From: Otis tarda
Lineage: Eukaryota > Chordata > Aves > Otidiformes > Otididae
Assembly: GCA_026413225.1 (NCBI GenBank)
Contig: CM048572.1
Location: forward strand, 4,030,001-4,094,000
Length of the DNA stretch: 64,000 nucleotides
Direction of reading: 5' to 3'
Translations under genes and position numbers: made by a program
The notes under the pieces: generated by a model
The model's database searches: none
Told to the model about the DNA's origin: nothing
Seen by the model: the letters and a program-made list of their open reading frames with translations, nothing else
Shown here: positions 30,961 to 42,939 of the stretch, piece by piece
Position numbering within the stretch: the stretch's first letter is position 1
Layout of the letters: each line of letters opens with the position of its first letter

Positions 30961-33860
30961 TCGCTGTATAAATAAATTGTTTTCGTGGGGAGCTGACTCA
31001 GTATCTTGGTGTTTGGCTGTTCTTATCACCTTCAAAATATTTTCTTGTTATTAACTTGTTACATGAAAGCTCATTTAATGATTGGATGTGCAAAAATATC
31101 TGTACCCCCTTGACTTCCCTGGGCCGTACTTAGCTGCTCGGAGAGGTTGCATGGAGCCTTCACGGACGCACACTTCCAGAGCTGCGCCCTTTGCTGGTAC
31201 AGTCATCACGTCCTCTGTTTTGGTGGTCTGGCTGACCTCTTTTGAAGTCAACTCGATCAAATCATGACTATTCAAGATTTCAGAATGCAACAGACATAAC
31301 AGGGACCCAGTTCTAGTTTGATAACACGTTCTTCAGTGATAGTGGTGATACTCTGGTTTTCCTTGTAGTTATCAGTAATAATTTGACTTGTCTTCCTTGA
31401 GTAATGAATTTGTCTTATACTTTTTTCTGTTACATTTATCTTCAAGGCATTGATTTCATTCCTTTTTAAATTTTTAAAAGTTCCTTCCCTTGGCACTTAT
31501 TTCGTAGTGATTCTGAATGAATTATACTGGCTTTGTAATTATTTTAAATAGACACTAGTTTTACATATAGTGCCCAAAAAAAGGTAAAAACCTTAGGCTA
31601 AACTGTTCTAAGGACAAGTTGCCCTGCACCCTCAGAAGGTTTTCTGAAATACTGTTTTGTTAATAGTTACAATTAATGTATCAACTACAGCAAGTGATTT
31701 TTTCGTTATCCTGTGGGATGGTTCCTGACCCTCCTACCCACCAGTGCTCACAGGAGACCCATGGAGCTGGTGCCCTTCCTTGCCCAGGGTGGGTGGGAGT
31801 GGGTCCCACTTGGCTCCCACCCACCCTGGGCAGGATCAATGGGCTCAGAGAGAATGCATGCACAAGGAAGACTTACGGTAGATCAGATTGATTTAATTTT
31901 CCCAGATTTCTGGGTGGAGGATTGAGCCAGCAATTTGGTTTACTACATCCTTGGAAATCGCGGACAGCTCTGTACGCTGGCAATCAGGGCTTCACAGAGG
32001 GGTTGCAAAGATGAGAAGGTGGAAGTATTGCTGTCGTCATGGATTTGCCGTGGAGTTGTTGAGCTTGCTTTTGACTTGTCAGAGCAGCAAATTTGCATTT
32101 ATAGCATGCAGCTGATTGTGCATGAAGTCAGTCTCTACAATCAACGGAACAATTTATTTACGTAAGTTTGGTTTCTGGGACTGTGTAGCAATGAGAATGT
32201 AGCCAGATTAGATAATCTAACTTGGGACTGGAGCTCTGCCTGCTCACAGACAGCATCCTATAGACTGTCCAGATTGGTGGCTCCAATACTCAGCGTCACC
32301 AGAAGACCAGACCCCACCCCTGGGACCCAGAGTGATGTGACCTAGAGGCTGTGCATGGTTGCAAGGGGCCTCCTGGACTCTGAGAGCGGCTCAGGCCATC
32401 TACGCATCTCTAACCATGAGCTGCAGGAGAAATAGGAACTGTTGTGTGAGGGTATGAACTATGCTGGAGAATGTCCCCAAGTCTGGATTTTTTTTTTTTT
32501 TCTTTCATTGTTTCGGTCTTTCATCCTTTTATGTTTTATGTAATGGTTCTAAATGTTTCGTTATTAGTTCCATTCAAATATAATTTTGTGTAGAGCAACC
32601 AGATGACCACAAAATCTCATCATTTGAGTCATAACATTCGCTGTAATAACAGCTACATCATGTAACTTGTGACAGCGATGGTCCTAGCTGTCATATAGGA
32701 GAGATGCAGCAATCTGACAGGGACTGGGTTTTTACTCTGGCAAAACAAAAAGCTATTAAAAAAAATGTGTCATGAATTCACATCCATTTGAGTAGTTTCA
32801 CAGAATTACCAATGAGAAAATTAACCCGTTCAAACCTAGAAAAGAGGTATATGAAGTAAGACTTGTATTTGACACCTCAAGACACCTATCTAGACCTCAG
32901 AGAATCTAAAATACCAGTTTCAAGTTCTGAAGTGTAGGTATCATGTTGAAAAAGGGACCTGCTTATGGAATAAAATTCCAGTAGCAAATGGACAAAGCCA
33001 AAGTCTGACCAATTTAAGAAATTGCTGTAGCTCCATCCTCTGGTGCAGCACTGTAGAAGAATGAAACTTGCTTTCAGCCTCACTGGAAATAAGCACACGT
33101 GGACTCATGTCACATGGAATTCTGCATACACCAAAAATGACAAAGAACCAGAAAGCCCACAGGGACTTAGAGTTCGCTAATCCACTTTACATTTCAGATG
33201 TTCTGATACCATGGTGATGGGCAACAGTAGAAAGACCTAAAATAGAGTGTAAGTGTTTTCAACAGCTTTCTCTTACTAAGTGCACTTCATCCTATCATGA
33301 GAAAGTCCTCTTGATTTTTTTCCTCTTTCTCCCACTTCAAATAAATTGTCTAGTACCTAAAAGGTCATTTTGAAGAGCTTTGCTTTTCTAGAAATTACTG
33401 GATTTCATAAAAACACTGAATATAAGTGACAATCTCTTGTCTCTCTGTATTTAGTATCTTACTTTTAGACTCCTGAGAAGAGCCTTTAACAATTTTTTCC
33501 AAAGGTATGGGATGAGGGAGAGGAAGGGAGGGGGAGAATACTCTGCTGCATTTTCTTTCTGAATTTTCCGTGTTTCTTGAACACAAAAGGAATGAATATC
33601 CCAGAATAATTAGTGTAATGATAATAAAGAAGGCTGTGAAAAGCCTTATCTTCTGAAAAACGTGTTTGTTGTTTCTCTCTGCAGAGTGTGGTAAATGGCA
33701 TCCAGTCTGGAGTGTGTGCAGCTTCTTGATAGAGTTGCATTTGAACAGAAAGTGACGAGTTTTGTGGGATTTTGCTGATCTTGTAATAACTTTTATTTTC
33801 CCCTGTCTTCTGGAGCTAATCTTATGCCTGACTTCAATGATGTTGAAGGTATTTGAGATT
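30961..33860. other. Intergenic, with hairpin; no gene seen
   Basis: No coding exon was recognised. It contains the hairpin/G-quadruplex structure at 31781-31832, a perfect TTACGTAA (32158-32165, PAR-bZIP/E4BP4-type site) and an AT-rich block (about 32490-32780) of enhancer-like composition. Confidence 0.6.
31781..31832. repeat. Perfect 19-bp hairpin with G-quadruplex motif
   Basis: Left arm TGCCCAGGGTGGGTGGGAG (31781-31799) and right arm CTCCCACCCACCCTGGGCA (31814-31832) are exact reverse complements separated by 14 nt. The + strand from 31787 to 31803 reads GGG-T-GGG-T-GGG-AGT-GGG, a canonical G4 motif. The minus strand has the same three G-tracts with a longer last loop. Function is unknown; a small-RNA precursor, a cruciform or a recent inverted duplication are all possible. 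Confidence 0.9.
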
Positions 33861-33869
33861 TGTATGTTA

Positions 33870-34100
33870 CTTGATGGGGTTCAGTTTATTGATGCTTCTG
33901 TCTACTTTAAATCCGCTACATGATCCCGGCGGTGACAAACTGGCAGCCTCAATTATTGCCAATAATTGAGAAGCGACACCGCACGTGTAGGGCTGGCGCT
34001 CAACCTGCTCCAGACAATGGAGCCTCTGTACAGCACAGTGGGGTTTTAAAAGGCTGAATTTAAAGTCAAAACATATCACTTGCCATTAAAGAGGCATTCT
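33870..34100. promoter_or_regulatory. Candidate non-coding regulatory element with palindrome
   Basis: The block contains an AT-rich palindrome with two ATTA-type homeodomain cores (33948-33970). It is followed by CACGTG (33983-33988 region, in CCGCACGTGTAGG) and GCCATTAAAGAGG. The motif density and absence of coding frame resemble developmental enhancers. Conservation is untested. Confidence 0.35.
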
Positions 34101-35684
34101 GTGCCTGTAGGATGTGCTAAGCCTCTTGCAGGAGCAAGTCTCCTACCTTTCATTTCTTTTTATGCCTTTCTCTTACCTCTTCCCTCTCCCTTTCAATTTT
34201 CCTCTCTGTGCTCCAGATAACTTCCCCTTCCTTCGGTGCTGCTGTGATGCTCAATGGCCCATTCAAACACAATATTTAGGTGCCTCCTGGCTGTGGTTTA
34301 AAAGTTGCTTTACCATTTTCTTCACTGAAGTAGATTTTTCTTGTAGCCCAACAATTCTCAGTTCTTGGCTCCTTAGGGTCCTGTAGTTAAAACTTCTGGA
34401 GCCGTACCAGAGCCCCCAGATCTCGGTGGCTCACATCCTGTTTTCAGCATCAGGTATTTTTATCCAGTAGTATCTTGTCTTTTTTGCAGCATTCGGTGGT
34501 GTTGGTACTAGTTCCTTCTTATTTTTCAAGTGCTACGTGGCACTAGGAGGCAAATGAGCATTTATATAGAATACCTGCAATGTTACTTTTTTGATGAGTG
34601 CAAAAGAGTGGTGTGAGGTTCAGCTGAGTGTGAGGCAGGAATTTAAAGCTGTGCTGGGAGGAGAAGATGAAAAAACTCTGAGAAAGCAGAAAGATAATTT
34701 CTTTTGCTTCTATTTAACATCTGACAAATCTCCTTGGTTTCCCATCTCCTCCCAAGGTCTGCGAAAGAGTAGGAGAGCTCTCCATGCCTACTCGAGATTA
34801 TTCCATTGCAGATGTTACTGAAGTATGGCATAAATTGTGCTCCTAAGAAAGCACGGGATCGCTTGACCTTTTTGATGCTTGCGCCGACTGCTTTGTTGTC
34901 TTCTCTTTATTGCCATACCATTTTCAACGTATGAAGCTTGCAGTATAATCTGCTGCTCCAACATTTGGGGCGATGCCCTACTTGCTTTCCAGCCGGTCAG
35001 TCTTGGCAGGCGAGGGGAAATCTCTGGGGAAATACTGGAGTTCAGACTTGAAAAGTTTAATCTGCACCACGATGGAGGCTTTTTGTTGCTTTCCAGGGAC
35101 TTTGCTTCAGGCCTTTGACTGCGATTTGTGATTTTATAAAGTGGGGGACCTGTATGAATTACAGTTTGCATCTCTTTCTGCACACACCCATTCACAGGGT
35201 CCCGTGACCTTGGCAGCAAAGTGCCAGTTATGGGTTTATCTGTGCCCAACTAGGTAAGGCTGGGGTATATCAATGACCCATTTTACAGAAAAGGAGGTAA
35301 GATTAAGTGATTTCTCCTGATTAACACAAAAAGGACCAAGCACTGCTGAAAAAGGCAGCTCAGCTGATATTGATGGTGAGCTCATCACTGCTTAAAGATG
35401 TGATCCTTCCCCATCCTTTCTTTCCTTCTGGTGATGCTTCAGCCCTGCTAAACCCTTAAGAAGCCCCTGGAGCAGCAGAACACCATGATATTACCCTGGT
35501 TAGCTTTCTGCAGCAAAGGGAGCTGCAGGGTGAGGTGAGGGCTGAATGGGAACAGGCAGGTCCCTCTCGCGCTGCTCACCTTGTGTCCAGCTACAGCATC
35601 ACGGGGAAAACCAACACAGCACGCACATCGCTCCCCCAGCGCCCTTCCCATTGTCCCCAGGGTGTGAGACAGCCCATCTTTTAG
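34101..35684. other. Intergenic, no gene seen
   Basis: A T/C-rich stretch (34130-34230) and mixed sequence. A faint L2/MIR-like tail lies at about 35275-35325. The 144-codon minus-strand open frame (34815-35249) shows no recognisable domain and is judged a chance frame. Confidence 0.6.
35275..35325 (+). mobile_element. Possible L2/MIR tail relic
   Basis: CCCATTTTACAGAAAAGG, GATTAAGTGATTTCTCC and TTAACACA occur in order and resemble the MIR/L2 segment CCCATTTTACAGATGAGG, TTAAGTGACTTGCCC, GTCACAC. Short and diverged. Confidence 0.4.
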
Positions 35685-35840
35685 CAGCGTATTTCATGAG
35701 GTGGCATATTTGTAATCGATTAATTCCGCGCTGGAAGCACGCTCATCATTCTTGGCAACATATGGCAACTAATCTGTCCTTAAGCAGTTAATTAGGCACT
35801 GTTTGTAAGCACGTGTCGCCCTTTGCATGCCAAAGCGCTG
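35685..35840. promoter_or_regulatory. Candidate enhancer, homeodomain and E-box cluster
   Basis: Within about 140 bp there are TAATCGATTA (35713-35722, a perfect homeodomain-dimer palindrome), CATATG, GTTAATTAGG, CACGTG and TTTGCATGCCAAAG. No coding frame or repeat explains the block. The assignment is inferred from motif density only. Confidence 0.35.
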
Positions 35841-36259
35841 TGGTTCCTGCAGGGAGCTGTTTGTTCTGGGCTTTCTTCTTCCTCTGCGTGGAAAAATGAG
35901 GTTTCGTACTCATTTTCTTTGCGTCTTTTCTGTTTAAAGAACAAAACTAGTGCTGTGTGGGGGTGCAGGGATGGGGTAAAAGAGTGATCCGGTCTTTAAG
36001 TCACTGGGCACAGGTTGAGACTCAGCTTTTTGACTCTATGTGGTTAGAGGGGTAATGGTGAAATTTGGCAGGAATTGCCCACCCCACGCACTGAAGTGGA
36101 GCAGGAATGAGGTGCCTTGGCAGAATTGATCACGCAAACTTAGTCAAAAGGCGCTTCTGTCTTAAATGCAATTTGCTAGCCAGAATTATTAATTGCTAAA
36201 TTTAAGAGCACTAATCTACTGTATTTAAAACTTAAAAGACGGTTGTGCTTGGTCTTATT

Positions 36260-36288
36260 AAAAAAAAAAAAAAGGAAAAGAAAAAAAA
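36260..36288. repeat. A-rich tract
   Basis: Runs of A interrupted by GG and G. A second A/G-rich tract lies at 36440-36472. No SINE body is attached. Confidence 0.85.
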
Positions 36289-36439
36289 TCACGTAGTGTG
36301 TATTTTGGTACCTGCACATCTTTTACTGGCCCTGTTTACCGCTGACGTTGCTGAGCATCATCTAGAGTATGATGTGAAGCCATTTTATGGAGGGAAAACT
36401 AGGTATTGTGGAAGGCTGTAGGGGTCTGAAAACTCTTCC

Positions 36440-36472
36440 AAAAAAAAGAAGGGGGGAAAAAAAAAAAAAAAT
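36440..36472. repeat. A/G-rich tract
   Basis: An A-run, then GGGGGG, then a 15-A run. Low-complexity only. Confidence 0.85.
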
Positions 36473-36514
36473 TAAGCCATCCATTACGGGAGGCAAACTG
36501 TGTGACACAGATAT

Positions 36515-36790
36515 GACAGTACCTTTCACCTACTATTATCATTTATTTTGTATTACAGTCATTTCTGCAACCCCCAAATCAGAGCTCTTTTATACTAGGC
36601 ACTCTCCAGACCATCCCAGGAACATGGTCCTGACTTCGCAGTGCTCATAATCGATACCAAAGGCCAGGAAAATTTGAGACCAGAATTGTTCTTGTTTTTC
36701 TATTACAAATGGGGAGGTACAGCAAGGATAAATGAAGTTCTAGGGGTAAAAATGGAATCTGGATTCTTGAATGTCAGATCCAACGCTGCA
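36515..36790 (+). mobile_element. Ancient L2/MIR-type element
   Basis: In order: TTATTTTGTATTACAGTCAT, CAACCCCCAAATCAGAGCTC, TACTAGGCACTCTCCAGACC, AGGAACATGGTCCTGACTTC, AGTGCTCATAATCGATACCA and later TATTACAAATGGGGAGGTAC. This reproduces the amniote MIR/L2-like pattern GTATTACAGTAGCACC, CCCCAATCAG, CTAGGCACTGTACA, GGTCCCTGCC, AGCTCACAATCTAA, then TTACAGATGGGGAACTGAGG. It is the longest and clearest relic of this family in the window. Confidence 0.72.
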
Positions 36791-37394
36791 GCAAAAAGAG
36801 ATCTTTCTTCCCTTGCTGAATTTCTAGTTTAGCATCTTGTGTTTGACATCTGGATGGAATTCTAACTTCAGAGGGAAAAACGTGTAATGGACAATCAATA
36901 AACTGTTTGTTGGGGAAATTTTCTCCTACCGGGATTACAGAATCAGGAACCGAAAAGGCATGGGAAGGCATTTCAGAGCTGTTCATCAATTATCACTGCT
37001 ATTTAGTTTCCCGAAATTGGAATGGAAAACCCAGTGCCTGAGTTGGTTTGAAGACACAGAAAGTGCGTGTTGTTCCATTACCTCCAACTTTGGTAAACTG
37101 GTAATTCTATGACAAATGACTACTTAGTCAGCAATTTTTCCTCCTATCTTGTCTCTATTTTGCTGTGCTTTTGTGTGATTACTGCATATTGGATCTCACA
37201 GCATCTTGTAAGTGATCTATCAGCCTTGTTGAACGTGGTGCTCCCTCCTGCATTTGATGATCTGAGCCCGACCTCGGCTGCTTGCACGCGGCTGAGCTGA
37301 GCACGCGTGTGCGAGGGCTGTGCTCTCCACGCTCCCTCCATGCCGGAGGCAGATTGCTGGTCAGGCTCATAACTTCAAGGGTCTGAATTCCCCC

Positions 37395-37745
37395 AGTAAG
37401 CTGGAATTTCTCCCATACATAATAACAGCAGCTGAGTGCTGCTTCAAATAGCTTCAGACTTTGCTCTAGTGTTTACTGTCTTCTATTAAGTTTAATGTCC
37501 TTTTCCTTTAGAAGCAGGTGTAAATGCACTCACTACAAATAACACGCAGCTAAAGCAATGTTATTACATGACTGGTCTGCTTAATCTGTCCACGAATGAC
37601 TCTCTCCCCCATCACCAGCCTCATTAATCCAGTCTAATTTTTGTTTCTTTCCCACTGTGATTGCTTTTTTTCTTGTATACAGCTGATAAATTCAATTCTT
37701 TCCATGTAATATATCACAGATTTCTGTATGGGTTCTTCATGACCC
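37395..37745. promoter_or_regulatory. Candidate non-coding regulatory block
   Basis: A 350-bp AT-rich, low-CpG block without a usable coding frame. It has clustered homeodomain-type words (TTAATCC, CATTAATCC, TCTAATTTT, CTTAATCTG), GCTGATAAATTC and CAGCAGCTGAGTGCTGC. Composition resembles vertebrate conserved elements. Not verified. Confidence 0.3.
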
Positions 37746-40700
37746 TTCTGAGGAAAGCCTGAGACCCAAGGTGCAGCGGGAGCAGCACACAGGGGCAGCT
37801 GTGAAAGGGGTTTTCATTATTATTACTCCTTTGCTACTCAACTGGATCTGGGTCCTGCTGAATTGGGTACACTGCACATCTGACAGGAGGGCAGTCTTTA
37901 CAGACTGAGTACCCAAAAGAGTTAAAACTGATAAATTGTTGGGAAAGATAAATTGATGGGAAATCCGCCAAGGCCAATTACTTTGATGTTTCTAAAAGAG
38001 TGAGTTACAAATAATAAGAACACAATCAGCAAGCTACAAACCAACATTACAAGGGACCTTTGTGTACGAGGGACAAATAAATGGGATAGGATTTATTTAT
38101 TTATTTATTTATTTTTTCCAGCCATCATTGCAATGTCTCCTGGCTGCCATGGGAGCAGCTGACTTACTGCATCAGTTAGCAAATGGGACAGGTTTGCTGC
38201 TTTTTGGAGACGCGGGTGCAAGGCACAGCCTCAAGGCTGCCTGATTTAATGGGCTCTCTGCTCTCCATCACAGTTATGCCATTCCAGAGCAAGGAGGTCC
38301 TGTGGGGGATGAACGGATGATGCTGACGGGCAATAGTTTACTATTGGCTGGCTTCCCCTTGGGAATCTGAAGGGATGGGACCGTTGTGATGATGGCTGTG
38401 GGGATAAAGCCTTAGAAAGTGAAAGGTGGCAAAAAGGCATGAGTTCCAGGAGCAGAAACTCCCTGAGGCCACAGAGAACAGCACAAAATCAAGAAACCCT
38501 CAGTCACGGTAGGAGACTCTGTACAAAGGAGACTGAGTGATTAAATAAGTCTTGTTTGCCACACTCCTGCAGGGATGAAGATGTGTTAGGAGTTTAAAAG
38601 TAACCCAGCCCCCAAGTGAAGGCACCAGTCAGATGGGATTAGCATAGCGATGGCTATTTGTATGCCGAAATGTCAGAAGGATGAAGCTAAAAGGCCAGAA
38701 ACCCGAGAGAGAAGTGGACTTTGAATGTTGGCTGGAAGAAAAAGCTAAGTGAGAAAGAAGAAAGGGGGGGAAATGTGGCAGGGTCGAGGGAGCTGAGAGG
38801 TTACTATGACTTTAAAAAAGCATTAGAAGTGCTACTGTATTAAATGAAGGAGGGCATCAAGGGGAATATTTTGCTTTTTCGAAGTTTTGAAGAACTGTAC
38901 TAGTAAAGTAAGGTGAGAAAGCGAGGTCAAGGAGGCCAAAAATGAGCAATGAGATGACTTTACTGTTCTGACAGACACATGGCTCTCCACCTGCCATGGC
39001 CTAGATGTGGGACAAAGACCTGAAGTAAGAGGCATAAGATAAATAATGATGCATGAAGGCTTTAAATTACAAGGAATCGAGTTCTATGACAGAAATAAAG
39101 TTTCTTTAACCTCAGTTCCCTCATGAGTCAGCATTTCCAACTGGAAATCATTTACACACACACACAAAAAAAAAGATGATATATTATAGATGTTATTGCA
39201 AGTGGAGAATGCAGATTTAAGAAAGTCAGTACTTAGGTAGGAAGTGGATAATAAGATACAACAATTCTGCAGTTAAATGGGACTATATATTCATTAGCCC
39301 GTGAGCAGGGGCAACGGTCAGAGCATGTTCTTTCCCAAATTATGGCCACAAACTTCCTGACTTAAAGTAGAATCTCTGCTCATTCTGCTTCTGTTAAAGG
39401 TGATGTCTGCTTTAAGCCAGGCTCTCAAGGGACTGGAATTTCCCAGATTTGGGTAGATCTACTATCCTCTACAGAAGTGTGGAATGATGACACTTGCCTA
39501 TTAACCCGTGAACTCGGCGTGAGCAGGGACTGACCTCCACTTAGGTTATCCAATTTTATCTCATTTGCACACATAATTTCCTGCTGAGGTGACATTATCG
39601 AGTGCTCATGACAATGAGGACATGTTATTTAGAGCAAGGGAAAAAGAATAAACATGGGCTGGAAATCTAAGCTGGAGATAAAGTTGTCTGAAGGGCCAAG
39701 GAAACACAAAACAAAGATGGCTGTAGAGCAGGGCTGCTTTGGTCTCTGCTTGAGATGCCTGTAGGCTGTGAATCTGTGGAGCTTAAATTGCTTGTATGAT
39801 ACTCAAAACTTGTTTTTAGAAACCTCACTAGAGGTTTGTTGTGGAATTATTTTTTTCCATGTAGGTTTTGTTTACAGTTGTTTTTGTTTTTTTTTTTAAT
39901 TTTTCCTTGCTTGTTTTTATTCTTCAAAACTGGAAAAGGACCAACACAGCTCTCCCAGGCCAATCGCTGGCCCAGGACCAGTTCAGATTGAATGTGTAAT
40001 CTAATTTTTTTCCTAATTCTCTAAGATCTCTTTTACTTAATATTGCAGCCATAAAAGTCTTGGCTATTTGGGGCAATCCTTACACATTACCAACTGTCTC
40101 ATCTTTGTACTTCTTATCTATCCCACCATAACCTGATTTGGAAATGCTTTCAGCGGCAGTACGGCTCTCTGCTGATCAAGCAGTCCTAGGGAGCCAGAGG
40201 ATGTAGGCAACAGTGTGTGGCTGATGTGGCATCATCTCTTATTTTCCTGTATTGAGCAGGGGTCTTGCTCAGATGCAGCTCAGGGATGTCTAAAGTGTGA
40301 ACTGCTCCATAACCAGTACACCGCCTTTCCTCAAGGAGATGCCCAATGATCAGAGCTTTTGTTCTGTTACTCAGACGAACAGATGCTGCATCGAAGAGGG
40401 AGAATAGCTGTAGCTGCAGTGGGGTCAGTGACCGGTGAGAAAGGCTCTGAAGCTCTCTCTGTGCTGGAGCACTGGTTATGACTCTGGGCTTTCCTGAGTG
40501 AGGAAGGAATGAGCGCCATATTTCAGGCATTGACCAGCTGATAGCTAAGCTGTGGTAACCCTCCACATCCATGTTCCTGGCCAGCTGTTACTGCAAAGTA
40601 AAACATGAAATTTCACTTCACTTTATTTTTTTTAAAAGCCACATTTTCTGTTTATAGTGTTTCAAATATATATATATGTATTTATTTTATATATTTAATA

Positions 40701-41029
40701 GGCTTTATAGCAAAAATATCTTTTAGCCTCAATGGTCCCAAATGGCAGAAAGCTTCAGAGAAGTTTGCTGCTCACTTTATCCCCGTGCTGCTGTGACTGG
40801 GAACGGCGAGAAGTCAAGGAAAACAAATGGGTCATGGAGCAGCTCATAGGAACTGCTGGGCTCAGAGCTCCCCAAGCAGTCTCACAGATGGAAATCACAG
40901 CTCCTTCTCACAACCTGTCCCCACAGCCCTGGGAAGTGAGCACTTCTTTTGGGCAAGCGGTTTCCTGGAAGAGGGAGAAGGGAGGAGACAAGGACCAGAA
41001 AAGCTAAGATTGGCTTGCCATTTTTGTAT
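37746..41029. other. Intergenic, no gene seen
   Basis: Mixed sequence with a (TTTA)n microsatellite at 38091-38117, a CA/A-rich run at 39153-39172, T-runs near 39880-39900 and a short (AT)n at 40666-40677. The 128-codon minus frame at 40186-40572 has no recognisable domain. AT-rich blocks at 39540-39680 and 39980-40140 have enhancer-like composition. Confidence 0.55.
38091..38117. repeat. (TTTA)n microsatellite
   Basis: Six or more ATTT units ending in a T-run. Confidence 0.9.
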
Positions 41030-41345
41030 CACTCTGAGCTATAAAAATGAATGGGGAAAAAAAAAATGCCTTTTAAAAAATGCTGAAATAAGTCCCAATG
41101 ATTTTTATATGTTTCTCTTCATTTTACAGCATTAGCTGTGAGTACTTTTAATGAGTCTTTTTATAAAAACCTCTTTTGGTGTGGGGGGAAATTATTAAGG
41201 CTCCTACAAAGGGATTTTATGGTTTTAATTATAAACAGGTAATGGAGTCTATGTAAAAATTACCTTTTGACTTTGCAATAAAACCCATTTCCCCCAAGGT
41301 AAGAACTCCATAAAGAGAGAATTACACGACAAAGGGATGGAGAAG
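41030..41345. promoter_or_regulatory. Candidate non-coding regulatory block
   Basis: An AT-rich block containing TTTTTATAAAAA (41158-41169, a palindromic MEF2-like core), GAAATTATTAAGG, TTTTATGG and TTTAATTATAAAC. No coding frame or repeat was found. Assigned by composition only. Confidence 0.3.
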
Positions 41346-42939
41346 TCAGCTCTGAAATCACAAGGTGCCTGCGCAGCAGCAGCTTTCGAGAAGCCCTGGG
41401 GATCCATTGACCTTAGTCTGCGCGTCCGTCTGTCTGCTGCAGGCCAGGGAAGCGGCGGAGGGCAGCACAAGGTTGCAGGGTTGCCCAGACTTGTACTGAG
41501 TAAGTACTGTGTTGCATTAGAACAGCTTCAGGACATCTTTAACTTTGTTAATGGTCATATACAGACCACACAAAAAACACAGCTGGAGACTGATGCATGG
41601 TGGAAGGATGTGATAGCTCTGCTTCCTTCCTCTGAGCTGTGCAGTGAGCTGCTATGGTTGGAAAGATTCCTTTTTTTTCCTTTTCCTGGATAATATTCCT
41701 AGACTTATCCACTCTGGCTTTGTCACTGGTCTTTGCCCACTCTGCAGCAGGAATTGCTTGCATCTCATCCATGGAGAAAGGCCCTGTTTTGGAAAAGCTT
41801 TCTCTTTCGGTGTTTTTCACCACCAAGAAATAAGGAGGACTTCTCTGTTAGCCCTGTTCAGGAGAGGGTCAGCAAGGTTTGAGCTGTCAGTACAGCCAAG
41901 GCCAGTAGCTAAAACCGCCCTTTTCCGTGTCTTGAAGGGAAAACAGTGGTTTGCCTCCTGATGTGAAATGTACGTTTTTCTGATTATTAGAGGAGGCGTT
42001 TTCTTGGCACGAAGACCTACGGCTGGCGTTCAGTGCTGAGCTCAGCTGTGCCGGTCCCGCAGACTTCTCATGACCTTGAGTAAGCAGCTTAATTTTCCTT
42101 TGCCTCCTCATTTCTCCCCTCTTCCTTCCTTCTTCTCTTCCTTCCTGTCCACACAGAGGTAAAGTCTTTGATGAATGGTCTGTCTTTTAGCATAAGATCA
42201 AGTGATACAAAGAAACTGAGTTACAGTGACTTAATGAGCTAATTACATCACTTGTCTGTCAGCAAGAACTGGCTGGACGTGTGCTCTTAGCTGGCTCCTG
42301 CTGGGCAATACAATACCTTATTTTAAAACTCCATAAATAGAGATACTCCAGCCAAGAGTAATCAGGAAATAAGGAAAAGCTCCTGAAAGCAAACACTTTG
42401 AAACAAAAACATTTACAGAAAATGTGAAACCTCTTTCTTTCAGAGCACAACCCTGGTATCCAAACACGCTTACGACCCACTTGCAGCAGAGGCAACAGCA
42501 GGACCCCATCTTGCTGCAAGACATCTCTTCAGGGACATCAGGTAAATCATGCACTCAGGCCAGCTGGGCATGATCAGCAAAACTAGAAATTCCATAATAA
42601 ATCTAGGCAGGTGGCTGGAAACAGGCCGGATAGTGACCCTTTCAGAGAGGTGAGCCAGTGTGATGCTGATGAGCTGTTGGCAGCGCTGGCTGGCAGGGAG
42701 CTTCGGTGTCACCCGTGGTCACCATGTGAGCAGCACCATTGCAAGACCTCGGGCTCCTTCCAAGCCTCTGGGTACAACTATAATGCTCTAGTTGAGACCA
42801 GCTATCTACACCGTCTACTAGAAGTGGCTGGTTGTTTGACTGAGTTAATACAGAATTAGTCAATATAGATTTTTAATTGTCATCTTTGAACTGGAAGACT
42901 GAGAAAGAAAGCTGAAGAGGAAAAAAAGCAGAGCACTGC
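41346..42939. other. Intergenic, no gene seen
   Basis: Mixed composition, with a T/C-rich run at about 42110-42150. Open frames of 90-118 codons at 41337-41961 overlap on both strands, with no domain or splice support. Confidence 0.55.

Noticed and set aside
34815-35249. A 144-codon minus-strand frame
   Set aside because: No domain similarity, and its 3' part overlaps an 79-codon plus-strand frame. Most likely chance.
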